This document shows, in pieces, positions 35,071 through 44,881 of a stretch of 64,000 nucleotides of DNA. This stretch comes from ZYF759 sp046297455 (GTDB lineage: Bacteria > Pseudomonadota > Alphaproteobacteria > Rhizobiales > Rhizobiaceae). The stretch is taken from contig JBKBIT010000002.1 of assembly GCA_046297455.1 (NCBI GenBank), positions 62,001-126,000 on the forward strand, written 5' to 3'. A program made the translations under genes and the position numbers. Positions within the stretch are counted from its first letter, which is position 1. Each line of letters begins with the position of its first letter. The notes beneath the pieces were generated by a model. That model did not search any database, was not told where the DNA came from, and saw nothing but the letters and a program-made list of their open reading frames with translations.

Positions 35071-37824
35071 ATGTCCAAGAGCAATTTCGAAAAGGGTCTC
35101 GATCTCAGGCGCAAGATGTTCGGTCCGGAAGGCGCCGAGCTTCAGGTCGACAACGCCACGCCCTATCTGGCGCCGATGCAGGACATCGTCACCCGCATCT
35201 GTTTCGGCGAGGTCTGGCAGCGCCCCGTCCTCGACCTGAAGACCCGCAGCCTGTTGACGCTGGCCATGCTGACCGCGATGGGCCGCCAGCACGAGATCAA
35301 GATCCACACCAAGGGCGCCATCGCGAACGGTGTCACCCGCGAGGAAATTCGCGAGATGATGGTGCACGCCTTTCTCTATTGCGGCATCCCGCTGATGGTC
35401 GATGCAATGCGCGCCTCCGAGGAAGTGCTCGACCAGCTGGTGCCGGAAAAGAAACTCGAAGCCACCAAGGACCGGATCGGCTTTGTCGGGCTCGGCAATA
35501 TGGGCGCGCCAATGTCGGCCAATATCGCCAATGCCGGCTTCAAGCTGACCGTCTATGACGCCGATATGGAACTCGCCAGGCGCCACGCAGCCGCGATCGG
35601 CGCAAGTGCCGCCGGCAGCCTCGCCGAACTCGGCCGCAGTTGCGACATCATCGTCACCATGCTGCCGACCGGCGCCATCGTGAAGAAGGTGCTGCTGCAA
35701 CAGGATGGCGGGCTGGCCGCGTCGCTGGCGCGCGGGACACTTGTGGTCGACATGAGTTCGTCGGAACCGATGGGCTCGCGCGAGATATCGGCAGCTTTGG
35801 CCGACAGGGGCATCACTTTCATCGACGCGCCGGTGTCCGGTGCGGTGCCGCGCGCCATCTCCGGCACGCTCTCCATCATGGCCGGCACCGACGACAAGGC
35901 CGCGCTCGAACGCGCAAGGCCCGTTCTGATGGCGATGGGCCAGAAGGTGTTCGAGACTGGCGGCATCGGCTCGGGCCATGCGCTGAAGGCGCTCAACAAT
36001 TATGTCGCCGCAGCCGGTTTCGCGGCAGCTTCCGAAGCGCTGATCGTGGGCGAGCGTTTCGGCCTCGATCCCGCCGTCGCGCTCGACGTGATGAACGTCT
36101 CGACGGGCCGAAACTTCTCCACCGAGAGCACGATCAAGACCCAGGTCCTGACCGGCGAATTCGCCTCCGGCTTCGCGCTCTCGCTGCTCACCAAGGATGT
36201 CGGCATCGCCGCCGACCTGGCCGAGGAGACCGGTGGTGGCATGCCGCTGGTCAAGCGCACAGCGAAATGGTGGCGCAAGGCCTGCGAGAAGATGGGCGGG
36301 GAGAAGGACCACACCATCGCCTACAAGGCCTGGCGCGGCGACGCGCCGATGAAGATCGCGGCCAAGGCAAGCACGGCCAACAGCGCCAATGGCGCGATCT
36401 CGGGAGGAACGGGCATGAGCGACGGATATGCGATGATCATCGACGGCAAGCAGCGCTGGGCGCGCGACTATCTGCCGGTCAAAAACCCCGCCACCGGCGA
36501 GGAGGTCGGCCGCATGCCTCTCGGCTCGACTTCGGATCTCGATGACGCGGTGGAAGCCGCACGGCGCGCTTTCAAGACATGGAGCGCCACCCCCGACGCC
36601 GAGCGCAAGGCCGCCTGCCACGCGATCGCGGCCAAGATCGAGGAACATGCCGAGGAACTGGCCCGGCTGATCACCGCCGAACAGGGCAAGCCGCTCAACG
36701 GGCCGGGCTCGCGCTTCGAATCCGCCGGGTCCGCCGGCTGGGCGCATTTCACAGCCGATCTCGAATTGGCGCCCCAGGTGATCCAGGACAACAACGAGGG
36801 CCGCGTAGAACTGCATCGCAAGCCGATCGGCGTGGTGGGGTCGATCACGCCCTGGAACTGGCCGATGCTGATCGCCGTCTGGCACGTGCTGCCGGCCGTG
36901 CGTACCGGCAACAGTGTGGTGATCAAACCATCGCCCTACACGCCGCTTTCCACCATCCGGCTGGTCGAGCTGATGAACGAGGTGCTGCCGGCCGGTGTCG
37001 TCAACGTGGTGACCGGTCCCGACGAGATCGGGGCGGCCATGTCGGCCCACCCCGGCATCGACAAGATGGTCTTCACCGGATCGATCGCGACCGGCAAGAA
37101 GATCATGGGCTCGTCGGCCGAGACGCTGAAGCGGCTCACGCTCGAGCTTGGCGGCAACGATGCCGGCATCGTCGTGCCCGACGCCGATCCAAAGCAGATC
37201 GCCGAAGGCATCTTTTGGGGGGCCTTCATCAATACCGGCCAGACCTGCGCCGCACTCAAGCGGCTCTATGTGCATGACTCGATCCATGACGAGGTCTGCC
37301 GCGAGCTGGTGGCACTCGCCGAAAACATGCCGATGGGCGACGGGCTCGACGAGAAAAACGTGCTCGGCCCGATCCAGAACGAGATGCAGTTCAACCGCGT
37401 GGTCGAGCTGGTCGAGGATGCCAAGGCGCGCGGCGGGCGCGTCCTGACGGGCGGCGCGCCGCGTCCGGGGGCGGGCTTCTTCTATCCGATCACCTTCGTG
37501 GCCGATGTCGACCACGGGATCCGGCTCGTCGACGAGGAGCAGTTCGGCCCGGTCCTGCCGATCATCCGCTACCACGACCTCGACACCATCATCGACAAGG
37601 CCAACGACAACCCGCACGGGCTCGGCGGCTCGGTCTGGGCCAAGGACGTGCAGAAGGCGCGCGAGCTGGCGCTACAGCTCGAATGCGGCTCGGCCTGGGT
37701 CAACAAGCACGGCGCCATCCAGCCCAACGCGCCTTTCGGCGGGGTCAAGTCGTCCGGCATCGGGGTCGAATTCGGCGAGGAAGGGCTGAAGGAATACACG
37801 ACCGTTCAGACGGTCTATTGCTGA
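35071..37824 (+). CDS. Three-domain fusion: carboxymuconolactone decarboxylase-like, 3-hydroxyisobutyrate dehydrogenase-like, aldehyde dehydrogenase
   Basis: One uninterrupted 917-codon frame. Residues about 25-122 match the carboxymuconolactone decarboxylase/AhpD-like fold (LLTLAMLTAMGRQHEIKIH, GVTREEIREMMVHAFLYCG). Residues 134-425 are a beta-hydroxyacid dehydrogenase: Rossmann GFVGLGNMG (137-145) and catalytic Lys306 in GHALKALNN. Residues 449-917 are a full-length aldehyde dehydrogenase with Asn in PWNWP, Glu692 in LELGG and Cys726 in GQTCAA. The linker (about 426-448) is Ala/Ser/Gly-rich. GGAGG at 35060-35064 fixes the start. A second perfect SD and ATG at 36415 begins exactly at the ALDH domain, so ALDH may also, or only, be made separately. 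Likely a multistep oxidation/decarboxylation of a hydroxy acid; the substrate is unknown. Confidence 0.85.
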   Translation: MSKSNFEKGLDLRRKMFGPEGAELQVDNATPYLAPMQDIVTRICFGEVWQRPVLDLKTRSLLTLAMLTAMGRQHEIKIHTKGAIANGVTREEIREMMVHAFLYCGIPLMVDAMRASEEVLDQLVPEKKLEATKDRIGFVGLGNMGAPMSANIANAGFKLTVYDADMELARRHAAAIGASAAGSLAELGRSCDIIVTMLPTGAIVKKVLLQQDGGLAASLARGTLVVDMSSSEPMGSREISAALADRGITFIDAPVSGAVPRAISGTLSIMAGTDDKAALERARPVLMAMGQKVFETGGIGSGHALKALNNYVAAAGFAAASEALIVGERFGLDPAVALDVMNVSTGRNFSTESTIKTQVLTGEFASGFALSLLTKDVGIAADLAEETGGGMPLVKRTAKWWRKACEKMGGEKDHTIAYKAWRGDAPMKIAAKASTANSANGAISGGTGMSDGYAMIIDGKQRWARDYLPVKNPATGEEVGRMPLGSTSDLDDAVEAARRAFKTWSATPDAERKAACHAIAAKIEEHAEELARLITAEQGKPLNGPGSRFESAGSAGWAHFTADLELAPQVIQDNNEGRVELHRKPIGVVGSITPWNWPMLIAVWHVLPAVRTGNSVVIKPSPYTPLSTIRLVELMNEVLPAGVVNVVTGPDEIGAAMSAHPGIDKMVFTGSIATGKKIMGSSAETLKRLTLELGGNDAGIVVPDADPKQIAEGIFWGAFINTGQTCAALKRLYVHDSIHDEVCRELVALAENMPMGDGLDEKNVLGPIQNEMQFNRVVELVEDAKARGGRVLTGGAPRPGAGFFYPITFVADVDHGIRLVDEEQFGPVLPIIRYHDLDTIIDKANDNPHGLGGSVWAKDVQKARELALQLECGSAWVNKHGAIQPNAPFGGVKSSGIGVEFGEEGLKEYTTVQTVYC
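36403..36417 (+). promoter_or_regulatory. Internal Shine-Dalgarno and start codon at the aldehyde dehydrogenase boundary
   Basis: GGAGG (36403-36407), 7 nt, then ATG (36415) in the same frame as the upstream domains. A protein from here would be 469 residues, the normal length of an aldehyde dehydrogenase, starting right at the family N-terminus. No stop codon separates it from the upstream domains. Confidence 0.75.
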
Positions 37825-37882
37825 GCGGGGGGGATCTGGCTTGATGGGGTAAGCCAAAATGTCAACGCTTCGCCCCACGGCG

Positions 37883-38036
37883 CCCCCCTCTGTCCTGCCG
37901 GACATCTCCCCCACGAGGGGGGAGATTGGCCGTCACGGCGGGTTTCGCCAATCGCGAACGTCGCAGGGAGGGCGGCGGCGCCGAAGCTGCCAATCTCCCC
38001 CCTCGTGGGGGAGATGCCCGGCAAGGCAGAGGGGGG
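37883..38036. repeat. Inverted repeat pair A (rhizobial-style palindromes)
   Basis: Arms 37883-37930 and 37988-38036 are near-identical reverse complements (about 47 bp, few mismatches) 57 bp apart. Each arm contains its own hairpin (CTCCCCCACGAGGGGGGAG) next to CATC. This resembles the palindromic intergenic elements common in Mesorhizobium-type genomes; the name of the family was not verified. Confidence 0.8.
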
Positions 38037-38496
38037 TGTTGCCACGCCCCGTTTCCGGTCTGGCTATTTCAAAGAACTGGGAAGCGGGGCGCGTTGTCCG
38101 TGCCTCTCTAGTAATTTTGTTGGCGCGTCCACCGCGCCCCGCCGATGCTTTCGCCCCGGATGGGTGGGCCGGGCTCGTCCGGAAGGTTCTTTGCCGCATT
38201 TGCGCGGACCAAAACCCTCCAGCCTTACCGGCCAGACCTTCACCGAGGCCCGGACCTGTGGTGGGTCGGTTCCCACCAAGCCACGCTACCGTTGCGCGAC
38301 CGACCCGGACACCGTCACCCTCCCCGACACCCCGGTGCGCTGCCGGGTTCCCGCGAGGGCGATGGGGCCATTATGCGGGAGCGGTCAGGGGCGTGGATAA
38401 GTCGCGGCAAAGAAAAAATGTCGAAGTGAGGGGAATCAAGGGGTTGGCGGGAAAAGCGGTCGAGGAATACCCACGTCTGGCGGGCCCCTCACTTGC

Positions 38497-38706
38497 AAAA
38501 TCTAACACTTAGCCTTTGGCTAAGATGTTGATTTTGCTTTCTCTCCCACAAGGGGAGAGATAGGCGCGCGGCATCGCTGGCTCCGCAATTCGCAGATGTT
38601 GGAGATTGGCGAGTCCAGCGGCGCCGTCGTTATCTCCCCCTTGGTGGGGGAGAAAGCGATTTCAACGTCTTGGGCAAGCCGAAGGCGCAGACCAAGTGTT
38701 AGAAAT
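38497..38706. repeat. Inverted repeat pair B
   Basis: Left arm about 38497-38563 and right arm about 38630-38706. Each begins with TCTAACACTT read inward and ends in a CTCTCCC/CTCCCCC palindrome. The outer and inner ends match well, with a variable middle (AGCCTTTGGCTAAG versus a longer AAGCCGAAGGC segment). Confidence 0.7.
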
Positions 38707-38752
38707 CGCAAGAGAGGGGGCCGCCAGCGCCCAAAGCCCCGCATCACCTCCA

Positions 38753-38930
38753 CCATTCAGGCATGGATCCCAGGGTCGCGCTGCGCTCTGCTTCGCTTGC
38801 CCCAGGATGACGACGGTTGGGAGCGGCTCGGCCAATCTCGAACGCTGGCGAATGGCGATGCGCCTCTCCGCGTCGTCATCCTCGGGCGCGGAGCGCAGCG
38901 GAGCAGACCCGGGGATCCAGGGCTGAATGG
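38753..38930. repeat. Inverted repeat pair C
   Basis: Arms 38753-38814 and 38871-38930 are imperfect reverse complements: CCATTCAGGCATGGATCCC with GGGGATCCAGGGCTGAATGG, then GCGCTGCGCTC with GAGCGCAGC, and CAGGATGACGACG with CGTCGTCATCCT. About 56 bp lie between. Complex palindromes of this type are dispersed in rhizobial genomes. Confidence 0.75.
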
Positions 38931-38990
38931 CACATGCTGTGCGCGAAGCCGGAATGTATGCCTAAGCGTATGAAACGGGCGATAGCCCCC

Positions 38991-41276
<2,286 letters not shown>

Positions 41277-41449
41277 GGCTTTCCGGTTAGACGAGAGGGC
41301 GATTCTGGGCAAGGCCTTGGAAAGCAAGCCATGGGGAAAGATTTGCTTTCCGGGCGCGATCCGGTCCAGATTGCCGCCGCGTCATGGCCGGCCAAGACGG
41401 TCCGGCATTAATACAGACATACAGCCAATCAGAAGAGGCGGCCCAAACC

Positions 41450-42613
41450 ATGATGAACCAACTGTCCCGATATATCGCGCCCGCCCTGTTGGCAGGCGCG
41501 CTGATGGCCGGCCCGCTGCCGGCCGCCGCGCAGGATACCGATGCCGTTGTGGACCGGCTGCAGGTGCTGATGGCCGAACTTGGCACCAATGTCGCCTGGG
41601 AAGCCACCGAAGCCGATGGCGACGACATCATCCTGACCGGTGTCACCGTGAGCGAGGGCGGCGAGACGCTCGAGATTGGCGACATCCGCCTGTCGGGCAT
41701 CTCCGAGATCGTCGACGGGTACCGCATCGAGGAAATGTCGATGGAGAACTACGTCTTCGGTGACGACGACGGCTCGTTCGAGATCGACGGCGTGGTGCTG
41801 AGCGGCGTCATACTGCCGGATGAAGGCACAGGCGAGGCCTATGGCGGCATGCTCTTCTACGAACGCGCCGAGGTGGCGGAAGTGCGCGCCACGGTAGCCG
41901 GTGAGGACGTGTTCCTGCTCACCAATCTCAACGCCACCGTCACCCCTGCGGGCAATGGCGAGCCGATGCGGTTCAGCGGCGGGGCGGAGCATTTCGAGGC
42001 CGACCTTTCGGGCGTCGAGGACGATGTCAGCGGCGACGTGATCCAGCGGATGGGCTATGAACAGATCACCGGCCGGCTCGACATGGACGGAAGCTGGGAG
42101 CCCTCGGACGGCCGCATTGCCTTTACCCAGTTCGATCTCACCATCGAACAGGGCGGCACGCTGGGCTTTACCTTCGACATCAGCGGCTACACGCCAGACT
42201 TCGTTCGTGCACTGGGCGAACTGAGCCCCGATGCCAACGATTCCGCCAGCGCGATGGCGATGATGGGTCTGATGCAGCAGCTGTCGCTGCACGGGGCCGA
42301 GATCAGCTTTCGCGACGATTCGCTGACCGAGCGCGTGCTGGCCATCTTCGCGGAAGACCAGGGCATGCGCCCGCAGGACGTGGTCAACCAGGCCAAGGCC
42401 TTCCTGCCCTTCATGCTGGCGCAGATGAACGCCCCGCAACTCGGCACGATGGTTGCCGACGCGGTGTCGGAATTCCTCGACAACCCGCAGTCGATCCGCA
42501 TCACGGCCAGCCCCGAACAGCCGGTGCCCTTCGCGCTGCTGATGGCCGGTGCGATGGGTTCGCCGCAGGCGCTGGCAGACCAGATCGGCCTCGAAGTGGC
42601 GGCGAACGACTAG
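41450..42613 (+). CDS. Secreted acidic protein of unknown function
   Basis: A 387-residue protein I cannot assign. ATG 41450 or 41453 gives a clear signal peptide (YIAPALLAGALMAGPLPAAAQ-D). The mature part is acidic and rich in small residues, with apparent beta-rich stretches (DDIILTGVTVSEGG, SMENYVFGDDDGSFEIDGVVLSGV, DGRIAFTQFDLTIEQGGTLGFTFDISG) that recall the layered strands of AsmA-like or lipid-carrier proteins, but this is only an impression. The C-terminal half has helical segments (MMGLMQQLSLHGA, DVVNQAKAFLPFMLAQM). It is convergent with the pcp gene, stops overlapping in CTAG. Confidence 0.8.
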   Translation: MMNQLSRYIAPALLAGALMAGPLPAAAQDTDAVVDRLQVLMAELGTNVAWEATEADGDDIILTGVTVSEGGETLEIGDIRLSGISEIVDGYRIEEMSMENYVFGDDDGSFEIDGVVLSGVILPDEGTGEAYGGMLFYERAEVAEVRATVAGEDVFLLTNLNATVTPAGNGEPMRFSGGAEHFEADLSGVEDDVSGDVIQRMGYEQITGRLDMDGSWEPSDGRIAFTQFDLTIEQGGTLGFTFDISGYTPDFVRALGELSPDANDSASAMAMMGLMQQLSLHGAEISFRDDSLTERVLAIFAEDQGMRPQDVVNQAKAFLPFMLAQMNAPQLGTMVADAVSEFLDNPQSIRITASPEQPVPFALLMAGAMGSPQALADQIGLEVAAND

Positions 42614-43236
42614 ATCGCCTTGTCCCACGCCGCCGCACAGGCGGCAATTGCGATCCGCGCCCCGGTTTCCAGAAGCCGGGGCGTGATGCTTTCAGGCCCC
42701 GGGCCGAAGGCAGGCACATGGATGAAGCCCGACATGGCAGGGCGCAGTCCCTCGCAGGCGTGGAAGCGCGACAGGACAAAAACCGTGTTGCACAGGTAGC
42801 CGCCAGCATCGTCCGACCATTCCATCGGCAGGTTTTTGGCCGACAGCGCGCCCGCGATGGCGTCAAGCGGCAGCGTCGAGGGCAGATTGTCCGGGCCGGC
42901 GCAGACCCGCAGGCCGGCCGGCAGGCGACCGGCCTGGTCGGGGCGGGCATCTGCATGGCTGTTGCGCGCGATACGCTCGAGCCGGAAGCCGCGTGCCTCC
43001 TGCGCCAGACCGAAATGGATCGCGATATCGGGTGCAAAGCCCTGTCCGAGAGCCGAAAGGCGCGGCCCTACCGAATGATATTCGACATCCAGCACCTCGG
43101 CCCGGAAGGCGCCAACGCCCTCCCCTTTCGGCGGGTCGCCGGCCAGCCTATCGACCAGCCATGAGGTCGGGTTCTCCGGCGCGCCGGGAAACGGTCCAAA
43201 GCCGGTCAACAGGATGCGTGGAGCCGCGGTTTTCAT
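42610..43236 (-). CDS. pcp: Pyroglutamyl-peptidase I family protein
   Basis: A 208-residue cysteine peptidase of family C15, removing N-terminal pyroglutamate from peptides. The triad is seen as Glu in EARGFRLERIARN, Cys in GGYLCNTVF and His in GFIHVPA; the N-terminal LLTGFGPFPGAPENPTSWLV is typical. The frame is open upstream, but ATG 43236, preceded by GAGGGA, matches the family N-terminus. It starts one base after the stop of the FAD monooxygenase gene, indicating an operon. Its stop overlaps that of the convergent secreted protein gene. Confidence 0.92.
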   Translation of the reverse strand: MKTAAPRILLTGFGPFPGAPENPTSWLVDRLAGDPPKGEGVGAFRAEVLDVEYHSVGPRLSALGQGFAPDIAIHFGLAQEARGFRLERIARNSHADARPDQAGRLPAGLRVCAGPDNLPSTLPLDAIAGALSAKNLPMEWSDDAGGYLCNTVFVLSRFHACEGLRPAMSGFIHVPAFGPGPESITPRLLETGARIAIAACAAAWDKAI

Positions 43237-43237
43237 C

Positions 43238-44443
43238 TCAGTCCCTCGGGCTCCAGCCATAGAGCCAGTCGAAATCGCCGGCGAGCTTCCTTGGCGGGCG
43301 AAGGCCAAGCACCACATCGCGGCCGAGCGCGATCGGCCCCCACGCATGCCAGACAAAGCGGTTGAAGCTGCCGCGCTTGCGCACGCGGTTGACGCGTGGG
43401 CGACGCTCCGCGTCGTAGCCAGCCAGAGCCTTGGCGATGTCGGCATTGCAGGACGAGACGTGTCGCGCCAGAACCATGGCATCCTCGATGCCCATGGCGG
43501 CACCCTGCGCCGCAAACGGCGTCATGGCGTGGGCGGCATCGCCGATCAGCACCACACGCCGCCCATGCCAGCGTGCGCGGGCATCGACCTGGAAAAGCGG
43601 CCACATGGTCCAGGGCGCGGCCGCCTCGACGAGCGCGGCAAGCCTCGCATCGACGCCCGACATGGCTCTGGCAAGGGTGCTGGTACCGCCTGGCAAGGAC
43701 CAGCCGCGCCGTTCTTCGCGCCCTCTGGTCACGGCCACCAGATTGAAGCGGCCGCGCGTGAGCGGATAGGCGACGAGGTGGAAGTCCCGGTGCAGGAAGG
43801 CACTTACCCGGTCGGGCGCGGCAAACCCACCAAAGATCGCGGCTGCCGGGCTTTCGGGCGCGATGACGGTCCGCCACGCAACCCGTCCGGCAAAATGGCA
43901 GGCCTCGCCTGGCGAGATCAGATGGCGCAGACGCGACCAGACGCCGTCTGCGCCGACAAGCAGCGCACCTGATGCTTCCTCATTATTGTCATCCCTGACG
44001 ACCGCGGCGGTGACGCCGGTCCCGTCATCGGAAAACTCCTCGATGCTGGCGCCGAGTTCCAGCCGGATGGCAGGGTTGGCGCGCACAGCGTCAAGCAGAA
44101 GTCCTTGCAGGTCGGCGCGATGGGCCACCAGATAAGGTGCGCGCCAGCGCGCTTCGGCACCCGCACCCAAGGGAACATGGCTGATTTCCCTGAGACTACC
44201 CGCATCCAGCAGGGCGATCGCTTCCGGTCGCACGGCAATTTCGCGCAGGCCAGGACCCAGGCCCAGCCGATCGATGAGACGGGTGGCATTGGGCGAGAGT
44301 TGAAGCCCGGCGCCGACCTCTTCCAGTGCCGGCGCACGCTCGAACACGCGAACCGTTCGGCCGCGTTCGGCAAAGGCCAGCGCGGCGGTCAGCCCCGCAA
44401 TGCCGCCACCTGCGATCAGGATATCTGAGGGGCCCTCGGACAA
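43238..44443 (-). CDS. FAD-dependent monooxygenase, salicylate hydroxylase-like
   Basis: A group A flavin monooxygenase of 401 residues from TTG 44443. The dinucleotide-binding GGGIAGLTAALAFAERG is at residues about 11-27, the second FAD motif in VLIGDAAHAMTPFAAQGAAMGIEDA, and the DG motif in LLVGADGVWSRLR. Family members hydroxylate aromatic rings with NAD(P)H and O2; the substrate here is unknown. TTG 44443 gives the usual N-terminal length, 17 nt after the upstream gene's stop; a GTG at 44488 is in frame but sits against its SD and overlaps the upstream gene. pcp follows after one base. Confidence 0.9.
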   Translation of the reverse strand: MSEGPSDILIAGGGIAGLTAALAFAERGRTVRVFERAPALEEVGAGLQLSPNATRLIDRLGLGPGLREIAVRPEAIALLDAGSLREISHVPLGAGAEARWRAPYLVAHRADLQGLLLDAVRANPAIRLELGASIEEFSDDGTGVTAAVVRDDNNEEASGALLVGADGVWSRLRHLISPGEACHFAGRVAWRTVIAPESPAAAIFGGFAAPDRVSAFLHRDFHLVAYPLTRGRFNLVAVTRGREERRGWSLPGGTSTLARAMSGVDARLAALVEAAAPWTMWPLFQVDARARWHGRRVVLIGDAAHAMTPFAAQGAAMGIEDAMVLARHVSSCNADIAKALAGYDAERRPRVNRVRKRGSFNRFVWHAWGPIALGRDVVLGLRPPRKLAGDFDWLYGWSPRD

Positions 44444-44460
44444 GGGCGACGACCGCGACC

Positions 44461-44706
44461 CTAAAGGACCGGTTCGTGGAAGGCACACCCCTCCGGCACG
44501 GTCTCGCCTGCCTTCAATGTTGCGTCATAGACGTAGAGGGTCGAGCAATAGGGGCAGACACGTTCCGAATCGTCGCCCATGTCCAGAAAGACATGCGGAT
44601 GATCGTGTGGCGGCGCCGCTCCCACGCACATGAACTCCTTGGCACCGATGCGAACGGTGCGGTGTCCGGCGGAGTTCTGGAAATGGGGGATGCTGTGCTG
44701 GGCCAT
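44461..44706 (-). CDS. Zinc-finger protein, zf-CHCC type
   Basis: An 81-residue member of the zf-CHCC family, related to the mitochondrial complex I subunit NDUFS6. The Zn ligands are Cys in EFMCVGA, His in HPHVFLDMG and CPYC. The frame extends 60 nt further upstream, but ATG 44706 (MAQHSIPHFQNSAGH) is the family-typical N-terminus. A role in complex I or respiratory assembly is known for homologues in alphaproteobacteria; here it is upstream of a flavin monooxygenase and pcp in the same orientation, with 17 nt to the monooxygenase start. Confidence 0.9.
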   Translation of the reverse strand: MAQHSIPHFQNSAGHRTVRIGAKEFMCVGAAPPHDHPHVFLDMGDDSERVCPYCSTLYVYDATLKAGETVPEGCAFHEPVL

Positions 44707-44881
44707 GATCTCATCTCGCGAGGTCGGTTCGCAACGCCCCTGCCCTGACAGCGGGAGCCTGGCCAAGCGTTTGGATCATAAAGACGGGGTTTGCAAGTCT
44801 GCTGCTATCATACTGTCGCAAAGCCATGACAGAAGCTACAGTACGCACCATCATGAACGGGGAACGCAAGTCCGCACTTCC

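Larger units (their letters stand above)
37825..38990. other. Repeat-rich intergenic region (1.17 kb)
   Basis: No gene that I can support lies between the fusion gene and parC. The stretch contains at least three pairs of imperfect inverted repeats of 45-75 bp, listed separately, plus a 10-bp perfect pair (AAGTGAGGGG 38424-38433 with CCCCTCACTT 38485-38494). About 38040-38420 shows no repeat or motif I recognise. A 217-codon open frame across the repeats is considered non-coding because it spans the palindromes and lacks a ribosome site. Confidence 0.7.

Noticed and set aside
33994..37617. A 1207-codon open frame on the minus strand across the fusion gene
   Set aside because: Only its last 316 codons match a LysR regulator; the rest is antisense to the fusion gene, with none of the family patterns and with ribosome sites and motifs supporting the plus strand.
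37859..38512. 217-codon frame in the repeat-rich gap
   Set aside because: It spans the inverted repeats, has no ribosome site and no recognisable pattern; other frames in the gap are similarly open.
44813..44832. Possible Pho box before ppk (CTGTC...GACAG)
   Set aside because: Only one half matches CTGTCAT, on the minus strand; the second half matches 3 of 7 positions, so the direct-repeat pattern is not met.
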